A DNA stretch of 13,841 nt from an uncultured Prevotella sp. (lineage in GTDB: Bacteria; Bacteroidota; Bacteroidia; Bacteroidales; Bacteroidaceae), in NCBI GenBank assembly GCA_900541575.1, contig UQKO01000062.1, positions 1-13,841 of the forward strand. The letters are read 5' to 3'. The translations under genes and the position numbers were made by a program. Positions 6,451 through 13,841 of this stretch are shown in pieces. Under the pieces are notes generated by a model. That model saw nothing but the letters and a program-made list of their open reading frames with translations. It was not told the DNA's origin and did not search any database. Within the stretch, counting starts at the first letter, position 1, and each line of letters opens with the position of its first letter.

Positions 6451-9027
6451 CTAGCGATGAAGTTCCATCAATTTTGCATCGAGAGAGGTTTCGTCGCTAA
6501 TCAATACTTCACGGGGCTTCGAGCCACGTGTGGGTCCTACGATGCCTGCACGTTCGAGTTGGTCCATCAAGCGGCCAGCGCGATTGTAACCAATGGAAAA
6601 CTTTCGCTGAATGAGCGAAGTGGAACCTTGCTGATGCACTACGATGAGACGCGCAGCTTCCTCAAACATGGGGTCGAGAGTCTCGCCCGAGAGATCACCT
6701 CCCTTGCCACTTCCTTCTTCGTCCATCTCAGGCTCGGGAAGTTCAAAGGCCGAAATATAACCTTGCTGGTCGGAGATAAATTCATTAATTTTTTCCACTT
6801 CGGGCGTATCGACAAAGGCACACTGCACACGCACGGGCGTATTGCCACAGAGGAAGAGCATATCACCCTTACCCACCAACTGGTTGGCTCCTCCTTGATC
6901 AAGAATGGTGCGACTATCAATCTGCGACATTACCTTGAATGCCATACGGGCAGGGAAGTTGGCCTTGATTGTACCTGTAATGATATTGGTGGTGGGGCGC
7001 TGCGTGGCAATGACCATGTGGATTCCCACAGCACGTGCCAACTGGGCAATACGAGCAATGGGGAGTTCCACTTCTTTGCCAGCTGTCATGATAAGGTCGC
7101 CAAACTCATCGATAATCACTACGATATAGGGCATGAACTCATGGCCATACTTGGGCAAGAGTTGGCGCGACTTAAACTTGGCATTGTATTCCTTAATATT
7201 ACGCACCTTGGCTTTCTTCAAGAGGTCGTAGCGGTGGTCCATAAGTTGGCAAAGACTCTTGAGCGTCTGTACCACTTTAGTCACATCGGTAATGATGGGA
7301 TCTTCATTATCATCGGGAATCTTGGCCAAGAAGTGCTTCTCTATAGGAGCATAGATGGAGAATTCTACCTTCTTCGGGTCGACCATGACGAATTTGAGTT
7401 CGGCTGGATGCTTCTTATAAAGCAGCGAAGTGATGATGGCATTCAATCCGACAGACTTACCCTGACCTGTGGCACCAGCCACAAGGAGATGGGGCATCTT
7501 GGCGAGGTCGACCATGAACACTTCGTTGGTGATGGTCTTGCCAAGGGCTATGGGAAGCTCAAAGGTGGATTCTTGGAACTTACGCGTATTGATGATGCTC
7601 TCCATCGAGACAATGCGCGGATTCTTATTGGGCACCTCTATACCGATGGTGCCCTTGCCTGGGATGGGGGCGATAATACGAATGCCTAGAGCAGAGAGCG
7701 AAAGGGCAATGTCGTCCTCAAGATTACGAATCTTGTTGATGCGCACACCAGGAGCTGGGGTCACTTCGTAGAGGGTAATAGTGGGGCCGATAGTGGCCTT
7801 AATACTTGAGATTTCCACACCAAAGTTACGCAGCACAGTAATGATGCGGTCTTTGTTGGCATTCTGCTCGGCCATGTCGACATTTGGCCCATTGTCTTCG
7901 TAATGCTTCAGCAAGGGGATAGAGGGGAACTTGTAATATTCCAAATCCTTGCGCGGATCGTAGGGCTCCATCGAGAGTACTTCCTCCACGGTTTTTCCTT
8001 TCGCTTTATCGTCTACGATGGGGGTGGTAATGTCGAGCTTCGTATCAGTGGAGCCTGCAGCAGGAGAGTCTGCTTCGTCGTTGTGGCTCACCACGATTTC
8101 CATATTGCCTGAATCGGTGGTGGGAGTGGTAGAAGAGACTTCGGTGCCTAGCTCTATGGACACTGACTCATTGGAATCACCATTTTCAGACGAAGCTTTA
8201 AGTTCTTCATCTGAATAATAAGGTGCATTTTCATCGTCCTCATCGTCGTCGTCACTGCTAGCGGAATAGGAGCCTTCCGTAGCTTCATCAGAAAGAGATC
8301 CTTCGTCCGCAACCGCGTAGTCGCTATCAGCTTCGTGCTCTTTGCGTTTGGCTAATTTATCCTTTATGTAATCCTGCGGGCGAAGCATGCGGCGCACGAC
8401 GTTGACCGTTTCGCTCGTGAGATACATAAGATAGAGCACTGCGGCTACAAGCACTACAATCCAAGCGCCAAAGCTACCGAGATTGTCGGTGAGCTGGCGC
8501 GTGATGTAGCTTCCATGATTGCCTCCAAGACTGAAGCCTACATTCTTTACGAGACTTTTGGGTAACATCTGCGTGACGAGCGACATGAAGATGCTGCCCC
8601 AAATCATAATGATGGATAGATTGACAAACCATTTCCACAGACGCACACTATAGGTGTTGATGAGTTTTACACCGACTAACAACAAGAATACGGGGATGAG
8701 AATGGCGAACAGACCAAAACAGGTGTTCATTAGATAGTCGGAAAGATAGGCTCCAAGTTTGCCGCCATAGTTGGCTGCATGGGTTAGTGTGCCGCTCTGT
8801 ACGTAGCTTTGGTCGAAGCGTCCGGTAAAAACGTTCGACACTACGCTTATGAGCAGAAAGATGCTGATTACTAACACGAATAATCCTATAACAAACTGCA
8901 CGTTATCGGCACGGCAATAGCCTCGAAGCAGGAGTATTTGCTTCTTCAAGCGTTGCATGAGCGGAGCAGGAGCAGGGGTGGTGCCCGGGTTGCGCCGTTT
9001 CTTATTGGGAGTAGTCTTTTTTGCCAT
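6451..9027 (-). CDS. ftsK: DNA translocase FtsK
   Basis: An 858-residue septal DNA pump that couples chromosome segregation and dimer resolution to cell division. A basic N-terminus precedes four membrane segments near 43-66, 102-123, 133-153 and 184-204. A strongly acidic, Ser/Asp/Glu-rich linker of about 100 residues follows (roughly 231-340). The RecA-like motor has Walker A GATGQGKS at 518-525 and Walker B IIDEFGD with D640-E641. The last 74 residues form the winged-helix gamma domain that reads KOPS-type orientation signals and contacts XerD (EEAARLIVVHQQGSTS to GPTRGSKPREVLI). All parts are present and the length is usual for Bacteroidota. The start is the ATG at 9027, 5 bases after the M64 peptidase gene, implying co-transcription; no separate promoter is visible. 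A strong intrinsic terminator follows the stop codon. Confidence 0.97.
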   Translation of the reverse strand: MAKKTTPNKKRRNPGTTPAPAPLMQRLKKQILLLRGYCRADNVQFVIGLFVLVISIFLLISVVSNVFTGRFDQSYVQSGTLTHAANYGGKLGAYLSDYLMNTCFGLFAILIPVFLLLVGVKLINTYSVRLWKWFVNLSIIMIWGSIFMSLVTQMLPKSLVKNVGFSLGGNHGSYITRQLTDNLGSFGAWIVVLVAAVLYLMYLTSETVNVVRRMLRPQDYIKDKLAKRKEHEADSDYAVADEGSLSDEATEGSYSASSDDDDEDDENAPYYSDEELKASSENGDSNESVSIELGTEVSSTTPTTDSGNMEIVVSHNDEADSPAAGSTDTKLDITTPIVDDKAKGKTVEEVLSMEPYDPRKDLEYYKFPSIPLLKHYEDNGPNVDMAEQNANKDRIITVLRNFGVEISSIKATIGPTITLYEVTPAPGVRINKIRNLEDDIALSLSALGIRIIAPIPGKGTIGIEVPNKNPRIVSMESIINTRKFQESTFELPIALGKTITNEVFMVDLAKMPHLLVAGATGQGKSVGLNAIITSLLYKKHPAELKFVMVDPKKVEFSIYAPIEKHFLAKIPDDNEDPIITDVTKVVQTLKSLCQLMDHRYDLLKKAKVRNIKEYNAKFKSRQLLPKYGHEFMPYIVVIIDEFGDLIMTAGKEVELPIARIAQLARAVGIHMVIATQRPTTNIITGTIKANFPARMAFKVMSQIDSRTILDQGGANQLVGKGDMLFLCGNTPVRVQCAFVDTPEVEKINEFISDQQGYISAFELPEPEMDEEGSGKGGDLSGETLDPMFEEAARLIVVHQQGSTSLIQRKFSIGYNRAGRLMDQLERAGIVGPTRGSKPREVLISDETSLDAKLMELHR

Positions 9028-9032
9028 AGATG

Positions 9033-10298
9033 CTATTGCTTATCTGTATAGAACTCTATCATGCGACTGAGTGCTCGCTGACACACGGGACAAAAAGCGG
9101 CACACTCATTCGTCTTCATACGGCAATCAGGGAATGCTCGATATACGCCTTTCGACATGTAGCCACCGCCTTCGTACACACCAATGCGGTCTGTATGTTT
9201 CTTGTCCACTGGTGTGGGAATAGGGGTACGCTTCGGGAGCAAATCTTGCCACTTTTGGGCGAAATTGTGCAAGGTGGTGAGATTGGGTTCCCATGGCTCT
9301 GCTGACGAGGAATAGTAGTTTTCGTATTGATCGTCGTAATAATACTCATCGGCCAATCCGCCAAAGCTATGACCAAACTCGTGCACAACCACTGGACGGA
9401 AAGCTGCATGGTGGGTAGTGGTCAGCGTGTAAGCATTATAGATGCCTCCGCCACCATAGGTGTAGGTATTGGCTAAAATGATAATGTGCTCGTAGGGAAT
9501 GCGCGCTAGAAGATTGTGAAGATCACGCTGATGGAGCGTGGTTAGGTAACGATCGGAGTAGAATGTGGAAAAGTGCGAGCTCAATGCAGTGTTACGCCAA
9601 AGCCCTTCCTTGGGAATGCTCACGTCGCTATCTTGCGAAGCTGCTGCCACTGCCACAAAGTTGAATCGATTGGCATAACTCTTGAATGGCTCATGGCTTA
9701 GGATAGACTCCACTGCAGTCTGGGCATCGCGATAGAAATCATCGGTCTGCATAGCAGTGTACCCCTCAGCTACAATGGCCACGTCGATTTTCTCTGTCGG
9801 CGATCCGCTTTGGTGCAGATAGCGATGGGGGGGAATGGGAAGGTGGTCGAGTTGACGGATAAGGATGTCGTGGGGATTGACCTTATGCGTAAACGTGGTA
9901 GATACGTGATCTTTAAAATCAAAAAGTCGCACTGTTACCTGCGCAGAATCTTCGGGCATGGGCAGAAGAAACGTGTTTTCAAATGAACGCGTGGTCTGGG
10001 TAGCCTCTTCTGTAGTGAGCCATTCTTGAAACAGGGTGGAGAATGAATGGCGATAGAGTGTCTTACCTGTGCGAAGGTCGGTCAGGGTAATGTCGCCGTT
10101 GCCACGCAAGGGCACACTATCAAGATGCGCTGCGCGACCAGCCCATCCCTCGAAGCTGCAAAGTTCGGCCACAGAGATATGCTGTTCGCGTGTGTTGCCG
10201 CTAAAATCGTAGTCGATGCGCAAGGTGCGTTCTGGACGGACGGCTATACTAGAAGTGCACCAAGCGGAAAGGCAAAGTGCACATAAGAATCGTAACAT
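9033..10298 (-). CDS. secreted M64 (IgA-peptidase-like) zinc metallopeptidase
   Basis: A 421-residue exported protein of the M64 family, whose named member cleaves immunoglobulin A; many Bacteroidota relatives have no known substrate. A short signal peptide (MLRFLCALCLSAW to about residue 20) precedes an N-terminal beta domain typical of the family and the catalytic domain. The zinc motif is HEFGHSFGGLADE at 306-318: H306 and H310 bind zinc, E307 is the catalytic base, and the DE at 317-318 fits the family pattern. A CPVCQRAL segment lies near the C-terminus. The frame is open to an ATG at 10529, but that would overlap the divergent kinase gene by 126 bases, run through both promoter boxes and bury the signal peptide, so the ATG at 10298 is preferred. 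It is 5 bases upstream of ftsK. A perfect 16-bp palindrome covers the start codon. Confidence 0.87.
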   Translation of the reverse strand: MLRFLCALCLSAWCTSSIAVRPERTLRIDYDFSGNTREQHISVAELCSFEGWAGRAAHLDSVPLRGNGDITLTDLRTGKTLYRHSFSTLFQEWLTTEEATQTTRSFENTFLLPMPEDSAQVTVRLFDFKDHVSTTFTHKVNPHDILIRQLDHLPIPPHRYLHQSGSPTEKIDVAIVAEGYTAMQTDDFYRDAQTAVESILSHEPFKSYANRFNFVAVAAASQDSDVSIPKEGLWRNTALSSHFSTFYSDRYLTTLHQRDLHNLLARIPYEHIIILANTYTYGGGGIYNAYTLTTTHHAAFRPVVVHEFGHSFGGLADEYYYDDQYENYYSSSAEPWEPNLTTLHNFAQKWQDLLPKRTPIPTPVDKKHTDRIGVYEGGGYMSKGVYRAFPDCRMKTNECAAFCPVCQRALSRMIEFYTDKQ

Positions 10299-10308
10299 AC
10301 GTATGTTA
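10293..10308. promoter_or_regulatory. perfect 16-bp palindrome over the M64 start codon
   Basis: TAACATACGTATGTTA is its own reverse complement, and the M64 ATG (10298-10296 on the minus strand) lies within it. As DNA it looks like a dimeric operator. As RNA it can form a 6-bp stem with an ACGU loop that would hide the start codon. No second copy was found in the window. Confidence 0.55.
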
Positions 10309-10345
10309 TAATAAAAATGATGTATTGGATGCTTTTTCGTGATTG

Positions 10346-10353
10346 CAAAGATA
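10346..10353 (-). promoter_or_regulatory. -7 promoter box (TATCTTTG) for the M64-ftsK unit
   Basis: On the minus strand TATCTTTG matches TAnnTTTG exactly, 47 bases before the M64 ATG. No TTTG lies at the expected upstream spacing, because that position is occupied by the -7 box of the divergent promoter. Confidence 0.6.
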
Positions 10354-10373
10354 CGTAAAAACTTCGGAAACAT

Positions 10374-10381
10374 TACCTTTG
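10374..10381 (+). promoter_or_regulatory. -7 promoter box (TACCTTTG) for the kinase-like gene
   Basis: TACCTTTG matches TAnnTTTG exactly and ends 22 bases before the ATG at 10404, leaving a short leader. Its expected -33 position falls on the opposing -7 box at 10346-10353; no TTTG is present there. Confidence 0.6.
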
Positions 10382-10403
10382 TACACAATAAACGACTTTC
10401 TTT

Positions 10404-11237
10404 ATGAACAAACTTACATTGACCGCAGACAGCGGAAGCACAAAGACGGACTGGGTGCTCCACAAGGATGGACAACTCATAAACAGAATTTCGACACAGG
10501 GAATCAATCCATTCATGCTCAACCCGCAAGATATTGCTCAGATTCTTAGGGATGAACTTCTCATTGATGAGCGATTTGCGACTCCCGACGTGGTAAATTT
10601 TTATGGTGCTGGCTGCCGAGGTGAACTTTGCAATGTGGTGGAACTAGCGCTACGCCGTGCTTTCCCTTCGGCCAAAGAACTGACCGTCGGATCTGACTTA
10701 TTGGGAGCTGCCATTGCTCTTTGTGGACACAACGATGGCATTGCATGTATTCTCGGAACGGGAAGTAATAGTGGACTTTATCTCGATGGTGAAATTGTGA
10801 AAAACGTGTCGCCTTTGGGCTATATCTTAGGAGATGAGGGGAGCGGAGCGGTGCTGGGACGAAGACTGATTGGCGATGTGCTTAAAGGCGTAATGCCAAC
10901 CCACTTGTGCAAAGCTTTTACGGAAGAATATGGCCTTTCAGTTGACCAAATTATTCAGCGCGTCTATCGTGAACCATTGGCCAATCGTTTCTTGGCTTCG
11001 TTTGCACCATTCCTCAGTAGGCACCGAAAGGAGGAAGTAATTCAAGCTCTGCTCATTGATGAGTTTGCTCGTTTTTTCCGCCGCAATGTGTTGGCTTATG
11101 GCCGAACGGAACTTCCCGTATCTTTCGTGGGAAGTGTGGCCTATTATTTTCAAGAGGAACTCAAGACTGCAGCCTCTCTGCATGCCTTAACCATCGGACG
11201 CATTCTCAAAAACCCACTTGATGCGATTATCAAGTGA
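10404..11237 (+). CDS. BadF/BadG/BcrA/BcrD ATPase family protein, N-acetylglucosamine-kinase-like
   Basis: A 277-residue cytoplasmic protein of the actin/hexokinase/HSP70 ATPase fold, probably phosphorylating an amino sugar. The phosphate-1 loop is ADSGSTKTDW (D9, G11, T13, K14, T15). The phosphate-2 loop is LGTGSNS (GTGSNS at 118-123). GYILGDEGSG (G143-D-E-G146) matches the glycine-rich segment seen in N-acetylglucosamine kinases of this family. The length is close to the usual 280-300 residues and nothing appears missing. The start follows a TACCTTTG -7 box, with a short leader and no Shine-Dalgarno sequence. It is transcribed divergently from the M64-ftsK unit and converges with comEC, so it is probably monocistronic. 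The substrate (GlcNAc, muramic-acid derivatives or another) cannot be read from the sequence; activator-type ATPases share the fold but usually have neighbouring dehydratase genes, absent here. Confidence 0.85.
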   Translation: MNKLTLTADSGSTKTDWVLHKDGQLINRISTQGINPFMLNPQDIAQILRDELLIDERFATPDVVNFYGAGCRGELCNVVELALRRAFPSAKELTVGSDLLGAAIALCGHNDGIACILGTGSNSGLYLDGEIVKNVSPLGYILGDEGSGAVLGRRLIGDVLKGVMPTHLCKAFTEEYGLSVDQIIQRVYREPLANRFLASFAPFLSRHRKEEVIQALLIDEFARFFRRNVLAYGRTELPVSFVGSVAYYFQEELKTAASLHALTIGRILKNPLDAIIK

Positions 11238-11317
11238 AAACTCATGCCGCAGAAATATTAGGTAAGGCTCACGAAGTTCAGAAAAAATGCACGGCTTCTA
11301 CACTCATGAGGCCCATC

Positions 11318-13702
11318 TCATACTTTCCATTCGTAGTAGCCTTTCTCTGCCATATCATAACAAGGAATGCCCACTTTTTCACATGATTTTTTCCAATGCT
11401 TACGTTGCGCAATAGGTAAATTAGAAAAGAGTACTACTTTTCGCGGCTGCATCACTTGGCATACCTCTGCATAGCTATTTCTGCATCCACGAGCCACAAC
11501 TAGCAAGTCTATCTGCATTCCGCATTTTGCATTTGAGACTGCGAAACTTTTCCTGTCAAAAGCTAAAGCATGATTGAGCAGATAAATCGTTTTGTGTCTG
11601 AACATCACGAGCCATTTCTGCTGCATCAAGTAACTGTTACTCCATGTTTTATCCGTTCGCAACATTTGGGGAAATGCCATCTTATTCGGCACGAAATAAT
11701 TTTCATTCACATAAGTAAGTTTCTGTCTCGCACTATCCGCTGACAACGATGAGAGCAGATACGATTTTTCCGAAGACTGCACAAAATGCACAGCTGGCAG
11801 TCCATTTACCTTATATACCATCACATGGGGAGTGACACGATTTTCCATCTTATAAAGCATCTGAGCTACCACGCCAAATGTTAAGCACGCCGTTATCGTT
11901 ATCATAAGGATAGCACGCAATCTCCGTTTCCTCGACTGAAAGAAAGCATAAGTCACCATTGGTAGCAACCAAATAAGCATTAGTGCGACCCAAGATGCCG
12001 ACACATGCATCGTTGCACCAGGGAGCCTCGATAGCCAATCTAAGGAATTGACCATTACATCCATTACATAAGTCATGCCCACTGCTAGCCCCATTCTTAC
12101 TATCCCTAGAGGGAATATAAAAAATAACAATGCGAACGACAACAATACATAGGCCGCAGGAATCACTACAAAATTGGCCAACCATGCATAAGTCGCAAAT
12201 ATATGGAAATAATAAAGCACTAGTGGCAAAGTGCCCCACTGCGCACTAATTGATACGCATATAAAAGGATAAATTATATCACGAAAAAAGTAATATAATC
12301 GCTTACCGCATTCATTTTTCAACAAAGGTATACTCACACAACGTATATACTCTGACCTTTTCTGTCCATCGGCCCTTCGAACCTTTTTTAGCAATACACT
12401 CTGCCCATCATTCCACAAAGGCAAAGGAAATCTCTGCCAGAGATATCTTTCTGTCAAAATAATAGACAACACCGCAATAAACGACATTTGGAAACCTACA
12501 TCGAAAAGCGTAAGCGGATCTACAATGAGCAACAACAGGGCTGCCACAGATAAATTATTCAAAGTTGCCCCACGGCCACGTCCCATACATACGCCAATCT
12601 GCATCAGCGTAAACATTGTAGATGCCCTAACCAACGACACGGGCAAACCTACCAAAAATGTAAAAAACCACAACACTCCCACTATCAATACTAGTCCAGT
12701 AACTCTTGCACCCCATCTGCGCATCTTTCTTAGAAACAGAAAATTAAAAATACTTACCAATATTCCTAGATGAAGCCCCGAAAGAGCTAATATATGACTC
12801 GTTCCTGTATCAGAAAAGACCTCTTGCGTATCCTTCCTCAACAAGGTCTTATCACCCAAAGTCAATGCTGAAAGTATAGACAAATTCTCTCCTATAAAGT
12901 ATTGCGCATATTCCTCCCACAGTTTCTCTCTACATTCTATCATCCATATACGAAAACTCTTCCTCCATCCCCAAAAACCTGCACTTTTTTCTAATCGTTC
13001 GCTGTCAACAACAGAAACTTTTTCTCTTCCACCCACAAAACCAGCCCCACTAATATGATGTACCGTCAGATAGCTATTATAATCAAAATTGGAAGGGCAC
13101 ACTTTACCTAATGAGCTAGACAGCCTGCAATAAAAGAACAAATTATCTCCTAACCTAGCAGACTGTACATCCTCTTTTCGAGCAGTTTCCTTACCAACCG
13201 CAGTAGACTCTTTCCTCTGCATAAAAGAATCTCTTTTCCCCATCAGCATACTTCCCTTCGAAAAAGTGACCCTTACAACTTTCCCATTCCAATCTCTATA
13301 CTTATCATGCAACTTTATATCAACCGTTGTATATCCATCATTTATCTTGTGAACTCCAACTAAGTTTCCTCCCCATACACGAGATTCAGAAGGCCAATTA
13401 TCCACGACTACTTCATTATACACACTCTGCGTCCAACCTGCTGCCACAACAATCAGCGCCATAGCAGCTAAAGACGAAATTAGCCACCACACTTTTTCAT
13501 TTTTTCCCCTAAAACAATATAGCACTATACCACCTACCAACAAAAGCAGACCGCAACCCATCAATAGCCATTGCATACTACAATCCTTCATACTCCATCC
13601 CAAAACAATTCCTAAACCAAGCAACAACACGTACTTTAGCATAGGATCGTGTAACAACGGATTCTGCGGCAAACGTTTCGTATATAAGCGTTCAAAGGAC
13701 AT
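11318..13702 (-). CDS. comEC: ComEC/Rec2-family DNA-uptake channel protein with degenerate C-terminal domain
   Basis: A 794-residue inner-membrane protein of the competence channel family, which carries single-stranded DNA into the cell. Three membrane segments (about 22-40, 46-64, 72-90) precede an extracytoplasmic OB-fold-like domain (about 97-235). The Competence domain follows with its signature HILALSGLHLG at 303-313 and further membrane segments including LPVSLVRAS and DPLTLFDVGFQMSF. Residues from about 622 to the end resemble the metallo-beta-lactamase-like domain of full-length ComEC in strand pattern, but the HxHxDH zinc motif is absent, so it should not be an active nuclease of that type. 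The ATG at 13702 leaves a 21-residue cytoplasmic tail; M22 is an alternative start. Composition is more AT-rich than the left of the window (12301-12360 has 22 G/C of 60; 2221-2280 has 29). It converges with the kinase-like gene; no obvious terminator lies in the 80-base gap. Confidence 0.9.
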   Translation of the reverse strand: MSFERLYTKRLPQNPLLHDPMLKYVLLLGLGIVLGWSMKDCSMQWLLMGCGLLLLVGGIVLYCFRGKNEKVWWLISSLAAMALIVVAAGWTQSVYNEVVVDNWPSESRVWGGNLVGVHKINDGYTTVDIKLHDKYRDWNGKVVRVTFSKGSMLMGKRDSFMQRKESTAVGKETARKEDVQSARLGDNLFFYCRLSSSLGKVCPSNFDYNSYLTVHHISGAGFVGGREKVSVVDSERLEKSAGFWGWRKSFRIWMIECREKLWEEYAQYFIGENLSILSALTLGDKTLLRKDTQEVFSDTGTSHILALSGLHLGILVSIFNFLFLRKMRRWGARVTGLVLIVGVLWFFTFLVGLPVSLVRASTMFTLMQIGVCMGRGRGATLNNLSVAALLLLIVDPLTLFDVGFQMSFIAVLSIILTERYLWQRFPLPLWNDGQSVLLKKVRRADGQKRSEYIRCVSIPLLKNECGKRLYYFFRDIIYPFICVSISAQWGTLPLVLYYFHIFATYAWLANFVVIPAAYVLLSFALLFFIFPLGIVRMGLAVGMTYVMDVMVNSLDWLSRLPGATMHVSASWVALMLIWLLPMVTYAFFQSRKRRLRAILMITITACLTFGVVAQMLYKMENRVTPHVMVYKVNGLPAVHFVQSSEKSYLLSSLSADSARQKLTYVNENYFVPNKMAFPQMLRTDKTWSNSYLMQQKWLVMFRHKTIYLLNHALAFDRKSFAVSNAKCGMQIDLLVVARGCRNSYAEVCQVMQPRKVVLFSNLPIAQRKHWKKSCEKVGIPCYDMAEKGYYEWKV

Positions 13703-13771
13703 TGTCTATAATATTAAAATTTGATTCAGTGAATTACTGATTTAAGGGAATAGAGGGGGAAAGCCATTATA

Positions 13772-13840
13772 GCCGCCAATATTAATAATAAAGCCTCACC
13801 TGACTCAATGTCAAGTGAGGCTTGTAAAGAAATTGGCGGC
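13772..13840. terminator. nested inverted repeat, probable terminator of a gene beyond the right edge
   Basis: The inner stem pairs AAGCCTCAC (13791-13799) with GTGAGGCTT (13815-13823), extended past one mismatch by TGAC (13801-13804) with GTCA (13810-13813) around a 5-base loop. On the minus strand it is followed by TTTATTATTAAT, fitting an intrinsic terminator for a leftward gene beyond the window. An outer pair, GCCGCCAAT (13772-13780) and ATTGGCGGC (13832-13840), encloses it with AT-rich spacers of 10 and 8 bases. The outer arms are unusual for a plain terminator. Confidence 0.6.
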
Positions 13841-13841
13841 G

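Noticed and set aside
6427..7689. 420-codon open frame on the plus strand opposite ftsK
   Set aside because: It is entirely antisense to conserved ftsK motor codons, starts at the ftsK terminator, has no recognisable domain, and reads like a mirror of a highly conserved gene.
10299..10529. 77-codon N-terminal extension of the M64 peptidase
   Set aside because: It overlaps the divergent kinase-like gene, covers both promoter boxes and places the signal peptide internally. The ATG at 10298 fits better.
13726..13740. TCAGT/ACTGA inverted repeat upstream of comEC
   Set aside because: A 5-bp AT-rich arm with a 5-base loop is short enough to arise by chance, and no promoter box is positioned to make it an operator.
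13726..13839. Open frame of 37 codons on the minus strand at the right edge, with a hydrophobic stretch
   Set aside because: It runs straight through the terminator-like hairpin and contains no recognisable motif; an edge fragment this short can be open by chance.

Overview
The window reads as an ordinary chromosomal segment of a member of the Bacteroidota, most likely Prevotellaceae or a close relative. This rests on three things. Starts lack Shine-Dalgarno sequences but have TAnnTTTG-type -7 promoter boxes. The gene set includes an M64-family peptidase, a LolA-like chaperone next to trxB and ftsK, and a Bacteroidota-style ComEC. Base composition is moderate. No rRNA, tRNA, insertion sequence, phage gene or CRISPR array was recognised.

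Layout, left to right. Positions 130-3585 (+) encode a large PD-(D/E)XK nuclease / SF1 helicase fusion (Dna2-like). Convergent to it is a uracil-DNA-glycosylase-superfamily gene (3670-4248, -). Next come an AT-rich long inverted repeat (4271-4380), trxB (4389-5342, -), a spacer of short AT-rich direct repeats, and a lolA-like gene (5407-6048, -) with its own -7 box. A non-coding stretch of about 300 bases and a strong intrinsic terminator (6382-6411) separate lolA from ftsK (6451-9027, -). ftsK lies only 5 bases downstream of a secreted M64 metallopeptidase gene (9033-10298, -). A divergent promoter region (about 10299-10403) serves that pair and a BadF/N-acetylglucosamine-kinase-like gene (10404-11237, +). 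A convergent comEC gene (11318-13702, -) follows. The right edge holds a nested inverted repeat that looks like the terminator of a gene beyond the window.

Themes are DNA processing (nuclease-helicase, glycosylase, FtsK, ComEC) and envelope/redox functions (LolA, TrxB, M64 peptidase, possible amino-sugar kinase). The genes look like housekeeping neighbours in several transcription units rather than one dedicated system. The probable minus-strand units are M64-ftsK (ending at the 6382-6411 terminator), lolA-trxB with possible read-through into the glycosylase gene across the inverted repeat, and comEC.

I do not see a clearly new multi-gene system. The most unusual signals are non-coding: the 42-bp inverted repeat downstream of trxB with related repeats on trxB's other side, a perfect 16-bp palindrome covering the M64 start codon, a back-to-back pair of -7 boxes, and the nested repeat at the right edge. 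Two proteins also deserve a second look: the Dna2-like fusion, which has an unassigned N-terminus and no visible Fe-S cysteines, and ComEC, whose C-terminal domain has lost its metal ligands. All family assignments are made by eye; no searches were run.
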